A stretch of DNA of 64,000 bases from Methylacidiphilales bacterium (GTDB lineage Bacteria > Verrucomicrobiota > Verrucomicrobiia > Methylacidiphilales > UBA1321): assembly GCA_021272315.1 (NCBI GenBank), contig JAJSLI010000140.1, forward strand, positions 1 to 64,000. The letters are read 5' to 3'. Each line of letters opens with the position of its first letter. Position 1 is the first letter of the stretch. A program made the position numbers and the translations under genes. This document shows, one piece after another, positions 8,174 through 16,148 of the stretch. The notes under the pieces are model-generated. The model was not told where the DNA came from. It saw only the letters and a list, made by a program, of their open reading frames with translations, and ran no database searches.

Positions 8174-10013
8174 CGATTTTGAGTATGACGCGATGGGAAA
8201 TATCTCCAAAATTTTCCGCAAGGGCAAAGTCGTTACGGAATACATCCGCGATGATACGGGCAAGGTCACGGGAATCAAGGATGCGCTGGGCCGCGTGAAA
8301 AAGGTTGAGATGGATAACAAGGGAAACATCACGGCGGATTATGCGCCCGATGGCTCTTGCACCAAGTACGGGTACGATAAATTTAACTGCCGCGTCTCCC
8401 AAACCGACGGCAACGGCAACAAAACCACGTTTGCGTATGACCCCGCCGGGCGTCTCATTCTGCAAGCCAATCCCTTGGGAGAAACCATCAACTGGTACTA
8501 TGACGACCAGGGCCGTTTGCTGACCAAAACAACAGCGGAGCAGACCATCAAAAACACGTACGATGCGGATAATCACCTCCGTGTAATCGACTACGGCTCG
8601 GGCCAGACAATTAATTATGAATACGATGATCAAGATCGGGTAGTTTCCGCCGTCTCATCTCAAGCGACCGCTCCCCAAGCGGTCGCTCCTCAAGCCGCCA
8701 CTGACCAACCAGTCACTGATTACCGTACTGTGTTACGAATGTTAATGAAAGCCGGTGGTCACATGACCGATAAGGCCACCGCCACCGCTCCCCAAGTGGC
8801 CACCGCTCACCAGGTTGCCACCGCTTCCCAAGTTGCCACTTACTGCAATTATGATTCGCTCGGGCGCGTCGATGCCATTCGCTACGTCAATGGGCAGGAT
8901 GAGCAGTTGGTTCGATTTCGTTACGATCCCTCGGGCCAACGCACCGGTCTTCTCCTGGCTCATCTACGGCCGGCGGTTGCTTCGGTGGGCGCTCAAGTTG
9001 GCAAGGATGCCCAGTACGATATCCTTCAACAAACCGAGTACGGGTACGATGGTTCGGGGCGGCTCAGTTCCATCACCAGTTGCGGCCAGCCCGTGGTTGC
9101 CTACCAGTACGATTTCCAAAACCGCATCATCAAGAAAACTTTCGGCAACGGCATGACGGCCGATCTGAGTTATGACGCGCTGGGACGATTGGCTGGGATC
9201 GCCTTTTCCAACGGCCCGATCTCTTCGCCCCTGACACTGGCCTACGAGTGGGATGCCGCCAACCAGGTGACCCGTCGAACGTGGGACGGCGAGACCCAGC
9301 GGTACGAGTACACACCTGCGGGCCATTTGGCCAAGGTCGTCGACGACAAATCGGGAGCTATCCTCGAAGCCTACGCTTACGACAAAGCGGGGAATATGAT
9401 CGAAAAAACGCTCAATGGCCAAAAAACAACCCTGAGTTACAATGCCGCCAACGAATTGACTTCCAGCACAGGACCTTCCGGTTCCATGTCCTATAGTTAC
9501 GACAAGGCTGGGCGCATGGTCGGCAACGGCACGGTGACGAATGCCTACGGCTGGCTCGACAAGGTTATTAAAACTACTTCGGCCACTGGCGCTCTGATCG
9601 CCATGACCTATTGGCCCGATGGCCAGTTGGCTGCCGAAGGCCCTGCCTCGGTGACCAATAAAGCGGCCTACGACCCAAATCAGCCGGGCACGGAATCTTT
9701 TCTCTGGGATGGCTTGGCGCTTCTTCGCCGTGGCGACACAGTCTACGTGACGGAACCTCATCCCAACGGTGGTACGGTTATCGCAAGCCATCCCATCGGC
9801 CAAACCGCCGAAATTACTTATTATCTAAATGATCTTCTTGGCACGAATTTAGCTTCCATTAAAAATGGAGGTATGGAATTTAATAATTTGACTACATTTG
9901 GCGAACTACCCAACAATACTTCAGGCCAGCCTGTAAATTTGAGTCCCAATACCATAGCCCCACCCTCCAACCCGCTTCCCAAAACCCAACAGATTTCGCC
10001 AACCGGTAATTAG
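8166..10013 (+). CDS. RHS/YD-repeat shell protein, 3' part (separated from its start by IS)
   Basis: The remainder of the interrupted shell. The ORF track opens it at a TTG within the IS end; true RHS sequence begins at 8174. It is dense in YD repeats ('FEYDAMGNISKI', 'FAYDPAGRLILQ', 'YYDDQGRLLTK', 'LSYDALGRLAGI') and then has the RHS-typical segment 'EPHPNGGTVIASHP' and 'YYLNDLLGTNLASIKNGG'. It ends in a Pro/Thr/Asn-rich linker and a stop, before the core motif that normally completes the RHS cage. That core is encoded by separate genes from 10033 on. Residues about 162-225 are a low-complexity insertion. Without the upstream part it has no export signal or strong ribosome-binding site. Confidence 0.85.
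   Translation: MIPDFEYDAMGNISKIFRKGKVVTEYIRDDTGKVTGIKDALGRVKKVEMDNKGNITADYAPDGSCTKYGYDKFNCRVSQTDGNGNKTTFAYDPAGRLILQANPLGETINWYYDDQGRLLTKTTAEQTIKNTYDADNHLRVIDYGSGQTINYEYDDQDRVVSAVSSQATAPQAVAPQAATDQPVTDYRTVLRMLMKAGGHMTDKATATAPQVATAHQVATASQVATYCNYDSLGRVDAIRYVNGQDEQLVRFRYDPSGQRTGLLLAHLRPAVASVGAQVGKDAQYDILQQTEYGYDGSGRLSSITSCGQPVVAYQYDFQNRIIKKTFGNGMTADLSYDALGRLAGIAFSNGPISSPLTLAYEWDAANQVTRRTWDGETQRYEYTPAGHLAKVVDDKSGAILEAYAYDKAGNMIEKTLNGQKTTLSYNAANELTSSTGPSGSMSYSYDKAGRMVGNGTVTNAYGWLDKVIKTTSATGALIAMTYWPDGQLAAEGPASVTNKAAYDPNQPGTESFLWDGLALLRRGDTVYVTEPHPNGGTVIASHPIGQTAEITYYLNDLLGTNLASIKNGGMEFNNLTTFGELPNNTSGQPVNLSPNTIAPPSNPLPKTQQISPTGN
8174..8181. repeat. target-site duplication, right copy (CGATTTTG)
   Basis: Identical to 6006-6013 and directly outside the right inverted repeat. 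Confidence 0.92.
8663..8834 (+). repeat. in-frame palindromic and 18-bp tandem repeats inside RHS shell gene
   Basis: AGCGACCGCT (8663-8672) and AGCGGTCGCT (8678-8687) form a perfect 10-bp hairpin. Further on, three 18-bp units beginning GCCACCGCT follow at 8781-8798, 8799-8816 and 8817-8834. They encode Ala-[PHS]-Gln-Val-Ala-Thr-type repeats and keep the reading frame. The segment interrupts an otherwise regular YD-repeat string. Confidence 0.75.
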
Positions 10014-10032
10014 AAAACAAGAGGAAAAAGCC

Positions 10033-10920
10033 ATGAAACTGAACCATGCCCTAGTCTTGACCGCAGCTCTGATCCTAACTCCGCTACTCCGTGCTGGCGA
10101 TTTGCCCGCACCGCTGCCCGAATTCTTGGATCAGCAGCAACTGGCCAAGTGGAATGCCGAGCAAGCTGCTGCGGCAACAACCGCATCGGCAAACGAACCC
10201 TCCAATCAGTTCTACACCGGCAAGCCATATGTGGCTGATGCCGGTGGTTACGTTTACAAATACCGTACCTATAATCCCGGACTGTCTCGCTGGACAAGTG
10301 CTGATCCGAGTGGGTTCCCGGATGGGGTGAATAATTGCGCATATGCACCGGTCCCAACAATTGCCTTGGATAATGATGGATTACTCACGGTATCAGTTTC
10401 AGGAACGAATCCTCCAGCTTCGATAACCACTTCAGGTCATACAATATCATACGACACAATTACGGGAATAAATGCCGCGACGTTTTCATTTACTGGCTTC
10501 ACGGTTACTACGGGCACACTAAGTGGTACATTGAACGTTAACATACCGAGCGCTTCGCCATTTAACAATGGTTCTGTTGCAGGTTACGGTGATAGTAATC
10601 CTGTAGAAGGGAGTTACACCGGGAGTGGAGACTTTGACTGGGTTCAAATTATTACGACAAATGTTCCGGGCTCTGGAACGGTTATTTCGACAAGCGGATC
10701 GGAGACAACATACTTTGATAATCACAGTGATACATTCGTCCCATTCTATGGTAATTCCACTGACAAAAAAACCGGAAATAACCCTTGGGAGACTGATAAC
10801 CCACAGCGGAGCTTTTCGGGTACTTCCATCAATTGGACTGCCGATATGTATTTAGTTTCTGTTGTGGGAAGCAATATTACCGTATATGGCGGCTATACGT
10901 GGGGATTCTCGATGGAATAA
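10033..10920 (+). CDS. secreted RHS-core tip protein 1 with variable C-terminal domain
   Basis: A 295-residue protein. A Sec signal (residues 1-22, 'LNHALVLTAALILTPLLRAG') is followed by an Ala/Gln-rich segment with the shared 'PAPLPEFLDQQQLAKWNA'. The RHS core comes next, 'FYTGKPYVADAGGYVYKYR' and 'SRWTSADPSGFPDGVNN' (about 57-103), ending near the relaxed DPxGL-type motif 'ALDNDGL' (about 111-117). The last 180 residues are Gly/Ser/Thr-rich, have no cysteine and match no toxin I know. The gene starts 19 bp after the shell stop, with GAGGAAA upstream. A normal RHS protein would carry this core fused to the shell. It is either a secreted tip that assembles with the shell or a free effector; activity is unknown. 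Confidence 0.8.
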   Translation: MKLNHALVLTAALILTPLLRAGDLPAPLPEFLDQQQLAKWNAEQAAAATTASANEPSNQFYTGKPYVADAGGYVYKYRTYNPGLSRWTSADPSGFPDGVNNCAYAPVPTIALDNDGLLTVSVSGTNPPASITTSGHTISYDTITGINAATFSFTGFTVTTGTLSGTLNVNIPSASPFNNGSVAGYGDSNPVEGSYTGSGDFDWVQIITTNVPGSGTVISTSGSETTYFDNHSDTFVPFYGNSTDKKTGNNPWETDNPQRSFSGTSINWTADMYLVSVVGSNITVYGGYTWGFSME

Positions 10921-10922
10921 CA

Positions 10923-11498
10923 ATGCATCGGATTTTCATATGTTCGATCCTACTGACAGCCGCGAGCTTTAATTTATACGCTGCTTCAAAAGGCCTTCGT
11001 TTTGAAGCAATTGTTCTGCCGTCCTCCATCGAGATCCCTGGGCCTTCGGCTTTTGCAAATACCCCTATTCTGCTCGCGTTGAAAATAACAAACACAACTG
11101 ATAAAGATATTTTAGTCGATAAGTTTGCATCGATAATTCCCAATCTCAGGACAGTTAATGGCGATCTCATAAATACCACGCAAGGGCAAGATGGGTCTTA
11201 CCAACCCCAAGGTAGAGATTTTATTTTTTTAAAACCGAACCGCACAATATACATGCTTATAGACTGCACTCTTTGTAGAGACTCTGACGGAAAGCTGCAA
11301 TTCCAAGGTGAAACTCAGGCCGGAGGATTCTGGAGAATCGAGAGGCTACCATTGAAAGCATCAAAATATTTTCTATCGTTGGTTTATTGGTCCGAAAAGA
11401 GAGACTTTCCGTCAGATATTGCGAGTTATTTCTATGGAAAAATACCGTGGTATGGCAAGTTTGAAACAAAGCCGATAGCCATAGAGCTTGAAAACTAA
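10923..11498 (+). CDS. secreted hypothetical protein, candidate partner/immunity of tip 1
   Basis: The ORF track opens upstream, but the ATG at 10923 gives a clear signal peptide ('MHRIFICSILLTAASFNLYA') and sits 2 bp after the tip-1 stop. The mature part (about 170 residues) is beta-rich with a C-x-x-C-like pair ('DCTLCRDS') and resembles an Ig-like fold ('PILLALKITNTTDKDILVDK'). I do not recognise the family. An exported product directly behind a tip gene fits a periplasmic immunity or partner protein; this is inferred from position. The sequence is AT-richer than the shell gene. Confidence 0.6.
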   Translation: MHRIFICSILLTAASFNLYAASKGLRFEAIVLPSSIEIPGPSAFANTPILLALKITNTTDKDILVDKFASIIPNLRTVNGDLINTTQGQDGSYQPQGRDFIFLKPNRTIYMLIDCTLCRDSDGKLQFQGETQAGGFWRIERLPLKASKYFLSLVYWSEKRDFPSDIASYFYGKIPWYGKFETKPIAIELEN

Positions 11499-11530
11499 TT
11501 AGAGCTCAAAAAATGAGCAAATTGGGACGA

Positions 11531-11906
11531 GTTTTAAGAAAATAGAACGGCGGCAACCGATGCAGGCGGGATGCCAGCGCAACAGGCGCAGGTTGGCTTC
11601 GCAAGCCTCCGCCAGTCAGCGACCCGATGGATAAGTTCGCTCTGCGAAGAGTGGTCTCGGCACTCACGGCCGCACTGAAGTGTGGTTACGTTGTGATCCT
11701 GTGGCTATGCGTTGTCGGCCTTGCCAAGGCGAAGATCGTTAGGGCAATTGAATTAATAACTTGACTTCGTTTGGTCAAATGTGCACGATGCCTCAAGGTT
11801 CGCTTCAACCCACGACGATCCAAGCCCCAAGGCCCTGCCGCACCAATTTCCCCGCCTCAGTAACAAATACCTCCCACAACCCGGTAAACGGAAGGAGAAA
11901 AACAGA
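11531..11906 (+). pseudogene. decayed RHS block and shell 3'-end remnant before tip 2
   Basis: This gap has no open gene. Positions 11541-11700 share words with 15490-15650 ('GCAGGTTGGCTTC', 'AAGCCTCCGC'). Positions about 11748-11906 match the shell-end copy at 15986-16148, including 'CCCACGACGATCCAAGCCCC' and the ribosome-binding region AACGGAAGGAGAAAAACAGA. The translated remnant 'LTSFGQ' corresponds to shell 'LTTFGE'. It looks like a shell-to-tip junction left by recombination. Confidence 0.65.
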
Positions 11907-12824
11907 ATGAAAGCGAAAGTCACCCTCGCCCTGCTGGCCTTAGCCGCAGTGTCCCTCAACCTGCAAGCCGCGACCTCGGCTCTGCCCGCTCCCCTGCCTG
12001 AATTCATGGATCAGCAACAACTCGCCAAGTGGAACGCTGATCAAACTGCCGCAGCAACCGCCGCAACGGCAAATGAACCCTCCACCCAGTTCTATACCGG
12101 CAAGCCCTACATCGCCGATGCGGGTGGCTACATCTATAAATATCGCACCTACAATCCCGAAATAAGCCGCTGGACGACCGCTGATCCATCAGGGTTCCCG
12201 GATGGGGCAAATAACTTTGGTTACGCTTCTAATCCCATCTCTCATGGGGATCCATTGGGACTCTTTTTAAGTGGAAGCGGAGATCCGGATCTGTCATACG
12301 ATGAAACCTTCTGGAATTCCTCCTATGCGGCTGCCTCTGCCGCTGGATGGACTATTACGCAGGAAGCATTGGGGACCGCAGAATCGGGCGCTGGGTCGGC
12401 GAGCTTCTCAGAGAGTGATGAAGAAGAGATACAAACCTCCAACTTGTATGGCGAGGGACAGCTAGGCGTTTTGTACGCAGGGCAAGTTTATAATGCTATA
12501 CAGGATTTCGAAAATTCAAATCCGGGAGCGAACTTTGGGCCTCAATCATTTACATTCACCTCTTCAGACCCCGACGAGTATTTTGGATTGCATTCACTCA
12601 CATTCGCCACAACAGGAATTGTAATTTGGAGTGGCAATACCTGGACGTATGATGCAACTGTAAATTTGACTAAAACATGGTCCTTTGCCGGTTACGGTAG
12701 TGGCGGTACGGCCTACAGTGGTGATGCTGCTTGGAATGCGGTTGGTTATCGGCTGCAATACTATGGTTACATTGCTCCATATTCTCTATCAGGCTCCTTT
12801 ACAGATGTCTGGACTGGGGAGTAA
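11907..12824 (+). CDS. secreted RHS-core tip protein 2 with variable C-terminal domain
   Basis: The start at 11907 rather than 11781 is chosen for its GGAAGGAG ribosome-binding site and signal peptide ('KVTLALLALAAVSLNLQA'). The 305-residue product repeats the tip plan: 'PAPLPEFMDQQQLAKWNADQ', 'FYTGKPYIADAGGYIYKYR' and 'SRWTTADPSGFPDGANN'. It has the best-preserved RHS end motif of the three ('NPISHGDPLGL', about residues 108-118). The C-terminal 187 residues are Gly/Ser/Tyr-rich, carry an acidic patch ('ESDEEE') and end 'VWTGE'. They differ from tips 1 and 3 and match no known toxin. Shell 3'-end debris lies directly upstream; an ankyrin protein follows 29 bp downstream. Confidence 0.8.
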   Translation: MKAKVTLALLALAAVSLNLQAATSALPAPLPEFMDQQQLAKWNADQTAAATAATANEPSTQFYTGKPYIADAGGYIYKYRTYNPEISRWTTADPSGFPDGANNFGYASNPISHGDPLGLFLSGSGDPDLSYDETFWNSSYAAASAAGWTITQEALGTAESGAGSASFSESDEEEIQTSNLYGEGQLGVLYAGQVYNAIQDFENSNPGANFGPQSFTFTSSDPDEYFGLHSLTFATTGIVIWSGNTWTYDATVNLTKTWSFAGYGSGGTAYSGDAAWNAVGYRLQYYGYIAPYSLSGSFTDVWTGE

Positions 12825-12853
12825 CCTGATCATGGTTAGCAATAGCGCTAGTT

Positions 12854-13495
12854 GTGAAAACCCTATTTTTCATATTAATTGGAATTAGCCCCTGTACGAT
12901 AATAGTTGCTGTTGCGCAAACGCCAGCCGGTAATGCTGCCCGGGAAAAGGCTATGATGCAGTTCCTCATGGGACCCTCTTTCTCAGAGGCGGACTACCAA
13001 CTGACTCTCGCTGTAGCTCACCGCGACGACGTACAGGCAGAAGCTGCTTTAAAAAATGGCGCCAATCCCAATTTCTTGGATCTGGGTAACGGAACCCAAC
13101 TGATGCTTGCGTGCCAGAATGGTGATGTTAAAACGGCGGAAGTACTTTTGAAGCATGGGGCCAAACCTGATCTTATGGATGCAGACGGATACACCGCGCT
13201 CATGATGGCATGTCAATTTTTTATGCCTGAAATGGTCAGGGTGCTTTTGAAGCATGGAGCCAATCCCAATCTTAAAGCAGATGGTGATGTTGCCAAATCC
13301 ATGGGCACGCAAGGATACACCGCGCTCATGATCGGATGTCGAAGCTCAAGCTTCGAAACGGTGCAGGGATTACTCGATCATGGAGCTGATCCAAGATGTG
13401 TTGGTGCAGATGGACGAACAGCGCTTGACATTGTAAAACAGCGTAGCGGATGGCGCGAGCAACAACCTGTGATCGAACTGCTTGAGCAGAAGTGA
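12854..13495 (+). CDS. secreted ankyrin-repeat protein, candidate partner/immunity of tip 2
   Basis: A 213-residue protein opening at GTG with a signal peptide ('LFFILIGISPCTIIVAVAQT'). Four ankyrin repeats follow, recognisable from 'LKNGANPNFLD', 'LLKHGAKPDLMDADGYTALM', 'LLKHGANPNLKADG' and 'LLDHGADPRCVGADGRTAL'. Ankyrin repeats are protein-binding scaffolds, and ankyrin immunity proteins are described in polymorphic toxin systems. Export plus the position behind tip 2 suggests that it binds the tip C-terminus in the periplasm. That is inference. The IS5-family element starts 145 bp further on. Confidence 0.75.
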   Translation: MKTLFFILIGISPCTIIVAVAQTPAGNAAREKAMMQFLMGPSFSEADYQLTLAVAHRDDVQAEAALKNGANPNFLDLGNGTQLMLACQNGDVKTAEVLLKHGAKPDLMDADGYTALMMACQFFMPEMVRVLLKHGANPNLKADGDVAKSMGTQGYTALMIGCRSSSFETVQGLLDHGADPRCVGADGRTALDIVKQRSGWREQQPVIELLEQK

Positions 13496-13635
13496 AAATA
13501 GGTGTTCCTAAAAACATTGGCTTTGAGAGGCCGCTACTTGAAGCGTGCATGTTTTCATCAGCGGTAAAAGCCTTGGGTCGAAGCCAATCACTGCTGTCAT
13601 CAGTCGTCTCTTGCCGTCGAACAGCACGCAAAGCT

Positions 13636-13639
13636 AGGT
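13636..13639. repeat. IS5-family target duplication (AGGT), left
   Basis: AGGT directly precedes the left inverted repeat and recurs at 15071-15074. The context is CTAGGT on both sides, so the exact duplication (AGGT or CTAG) is ambiguous by two bases. Confidence 0.6.
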
Positions 13640-15070
13640 AGTCGTTCCTTAAAAACCCGGCATTACCTCTGGGATCAATCTGTGGGAGGAAAATAAAACG
13701 ACCGGGAAATGAACGAAATGGCCTGAAAACCGGTCGAAACGGGGAAGATGAAAGCGAAGAAAAAATCTGCCCAACAAAAGTCGTTTTTATTACCCACCCT
13801 GGCCGAGCAGTTGGATGCGCGGCGACCGATCTACCGACTGGCCGGAAAAATCCCGTGGGGTGACTTTGAGGAGGAATTCGGCGCGTTCTACAGCGAGGAG
13901 GGACGACCGGCCAAGCCGGTGCGCTTGATGGTGGGGCTGCTCATCTTGAAACAGCTCCATGATCTGGGGGATGAAACGGTGGTGGAGGCGTGGCGGGAAA
14001 ACCCGTACTGGCAATACTTCTGCGGGGAAGTGGAAATGCAGTGGGGCGCGCCGTGCGAGCCGAGCGATCTGGTCCACTTCCGGCACCGGATTGGGGAGAT
14101 CGGGGTGCAGATGATTTTGGCGGTGTCCATCAGCGTGCACGGGCCGAAGGGCGGGGAAAAGGAAGTGGTGATCGACTCGACCGTGCAGGAAAAGAATGTG
14201 ACCTATCCAACCGACACCAAACTTTACCGCAAGATCATCGCGCGGTGCTGGAAGCTGGCTGACCGGGAACAAATCCGGCTGCGGCGAAGATATGGAAAAG
14301 AAGTGCGAAAATGTCTTTTGGCCCAGCGAGGCCGGGGCCATTGGCGCACGGTGAAGCAGGCCCAGCGGGCCACGCGCAAGTTGAAGACCATCGCCGGGAG
14401 ATTGGTGCGGGAACTTGGACGCAAGCTCGGTGTTGAAGCTCTGGAAAAGCATCAGGACGATCTCCAGCTTTACCGCCGGGCGCTGGCGCAGAAGCGCAAC
14501 GACCACGACAAAATCTACAGTCTGCACGAGCCGCACATCTACTGCGTGGCCAAGGGGAAGGAGCACAAGAAATACGAGTTCGGTACCAAGGCCAGCGTGG
14601 CCTTGACCAAGACCGGCGGGATCATCGTCGGGGCTGTCGCCCATGCGGAGAACCTCTACGACGGTCACACGTTGCCGGAAGTCCTCCAACAAACCGAAGC
14701 CCTCACCGGAGCCGTCCCCACCGTGGCCATTGTCGACCGCGGTTATCGCGGCACGCGCCGCATCGGTGAGACCGAAATCCTCGTGCCTGGTCCCAAACCC
14801 AAAGACCAGACTCCCCATCACACCCGCCTGATGCGCCAGCGCTTTCGCCGCAGCTGCGCCATCGAACCGGTCATCGGCCACCTCAAAAGCGACTACCGCC
14901 TGGCCCGCAACTACCTCAAAGGTTTCACCGGCGACACCCTCAATCTGCTCCTGGCCGCCGCCGCATGGAACTTCAAAAAGTGGCTCAACCTTGCCGTCTC
15001 TTTTTATCTCAACTTCCTGCGCGGGCTCCTCTCGCCTTCTCTACGCCCCAGCCCTTTTTAAGGGGCGACT
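13640..15070 (+). mobile_element. IS5-family insertion sequence
   Basis: A 1431-bp element with 16-bp terminal inverted repeats: AGTCGTTCCTTAAAAA at 13640-13655, and its counterpart at 15055-15070 matching 14 of 16 positions. A 4-bp duplication (AGGT) flanks it. A single transposase gene fills it. It separates the tip-2 unit from the minus-strand membrane gene at 15077. Confidence 0.85.
13748..15061 (+). CDS. IS5-family transposase
   Basis: A 437-residue DDE transposase. The N-terminal DUF772-like domain ('GRPAKPVRLMVGLLILKQLH', about residues 52-71) is followed by the catalytic core. Its likely residues are the Asp of 'VVIDSTVQEKN' (about 141), the Asp of 'AIVDRGYRG' (about 331) and the Glu of 'CAIEPVIGHLKSDYRL' (about 375). 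A basic insert at 160-245 is typical of this subgroup. The frame is intact and the stop codon lies within the right inverted repeat. The element may be functional. Confidence 0.9.
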   Translation: MKAKKKSAQQKSFLLPTLAEQLDARRPIYRLAGKIPWGDFEEEFGAFYSEEGRPAKPVRLMVGLLILKQLHDLGDETVVEAWRENPYWQYFCGEVEMQWGAPCEPSDLVHFRHRIGEIGVQMILAVSISVHGPKGGEKEVVIDSTVQEKNVTYPTDTKLYRKIIARCWKLADREQIRLRRRYGKEVRKCLLAQRGRGHWRTVKQAQRATRKLKTIAGRLVRELGRKLGVEALEKHQDDLQLYRRALAQKRNDHDKIYSLHEPHIYCVAKGKEHKKYEFGTKASVALTKTGGIIVGAVAHAENLYDGHTLPEVLQQTEALTGAVPTVAIVDRGYRGTRRIGETEILVPGPKPKDQTPHHTRLMRQRFRRSCAIEPVIGHLKSDYRLARNYLKGFTGDTLNLLLAAAAWNFKKWLNLAVSFYLNFLRGLLSPSLRPSPF

Positions 15071-15074
15071 AGGT
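15071..15074. repeat. IS5-family target duplication (AGGT), right
   Basis: Matches 13636-13639 directly outside the right inverted repeat. Confidence 0.6.
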
Positions 15075-15076
15075 AT

Positions 15077-15421
15077 TCAATTCGCCTCGTTCACCATATT
15101 CATGCAACTCGTTACGTTAAGGCTGACAAGGACAATAAGAATGACCATTAGAATTATAAAAACCCGTTTGCTTGGTATAATCAAGCTCAAGGTCAAATGC
15201 GCTAAATAAAAACTATAAGCAAGTAAAAGCAGCACTGGTTTCCCCACAACTGTTGGATCAATGTGGAAGAAGAATTTGACCAGTCCATTTGGAAACAACC
15301 AAAAGAATGGAAAAAAACGAATCAAAGGCACTTGTAGAAAAAAATAGATGCCGAACCACCAAAGCAGACGCTTCTCCTTGGACGGCACGTAGGACGACCT
15401 TGGTGCTTCGTTTTCGGCCAT
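15077..15421 (-). CDS. small hypothetical membrane protein in RHS tip array
   Basis: The start at 15421 is preferred over 15487 because AGAGGAAG lies 3 bp before the ATG. The 114-residue product begins 'MAENEAPRSS' and has three hydrophobic segments ('LLWWFGIYFFLQVPLI', 'PVLLLLAYSFYLAHLTLSLI', 'VFIILMVILIVLVSLNV'). It runs opposite to the tips and ends 6 bp from the IS5-family element, so its original downstream neighbour may have been displaced. I recognise no family. A membrane immunity protein of a lost tip is one possibility. Confidence 0.5.
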   Translation of the reverse strand: MAENEAPRSSYVPSKEKRLLWWFGIYFFLQVPLIRFFPFFWLFPNGLVKFFFHIDPTVVGKPVLLLLAYSFYLAHLTLSLIIPSKRVFIILMVILIVLVSLNVTSCMNMVNEAN

Positions 15422-16148
15422 ATCTTCCTCTAATCTAACAGCGCGATCACTACTGCCAAGTCTTGTTTTCCAAAATGGTTTAACCATGCAGTTGGAATGC
15501 CAGCATAACAGTAAAACAAATCCATGTGCAGGTTGGCTTCCAAAGCCTCCGCAAGTTAGTGGCCCGACGATAAATTCGCTTCACGAACAGCGATCTTGTG
15601 GTACTCAAGGCCTCATCGAAGTGGGCGACTTGCCCTTATCCATCAGCACATTTTGATTGACTCGGTTCGCTCCCGCTCACCCTCTCCCCGCGGGATTGCT
15701 TACGACGATTCGATCCTGCTCGTTCCCAACTCGCAAGATTGTTCCCATCAACCTCGGAAAGTCTTTGGGTCTTTCACAATAACTCCCTGCTAGCTGAGTA
15801 AGAAACGCGACTGTTCCCGGCTCTGGTAAAAAGATGGACTTGTGGTGCTCCAGCGCCGCGATGACACCGTCTACGTCACGGAACCTCATCCCAACGGCGG
15901 CACGGTTGTAGCGAGCCATCCCGTCAAAGTAACTTTTTATTTGAATGATCTTCTTGGCACGAATTTAGTGCGCATTAAAAATAAAGATGTTCAATATAAT
16001 AGTTTGACTTCATTCGGTCAGATGCGCACGGTACCCCAAAGTTCACCTCAACCCACGACGATCCAAGCCCCACCCCCTGTCTCACCAATTTCCCTGCCAC
16101 AACAACAAATACCGCCCACAACCCGGTAAACGGAAGGAGAAAAACAGA
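15422..16148 (+). pseudogene. decayed RHS block and truncated shell 3'-end copy before tip 3
   Basis: No intact gene. Positions 15490-15660 repeat the block seen at 11541-11700 and, more weakly, at 17757-17880. Positions 15785-15840 share 'GTAAGAAACGCGACTG' and 'CTCTGGTAAAAAGATGGA' words with 17971-18018. From 15842 to 16129 an open fragment encodes 'TVYVTEPHPNGGTVVASHP' and 'FYLNDLLGTNLVRIKN', a 5'-truncated copy of the shell C-terminus at about 9734-10010. It ends just before tip 3, exactly as the real shell ends before tip 1. Confidence 0.75.

Noticed and set aside
7083-8633. 516-aa minus-strand ORF
   Set aside because: Antisense to the IS cargo and the shell and crosses an insertion boundary, so it cannot be an old gene.
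8781-8834. Possible CRISPR-like repeat array
   Set aside because: The 18-bp units are contiguous without spacers and keep a reading frame; this is a minisatellite.
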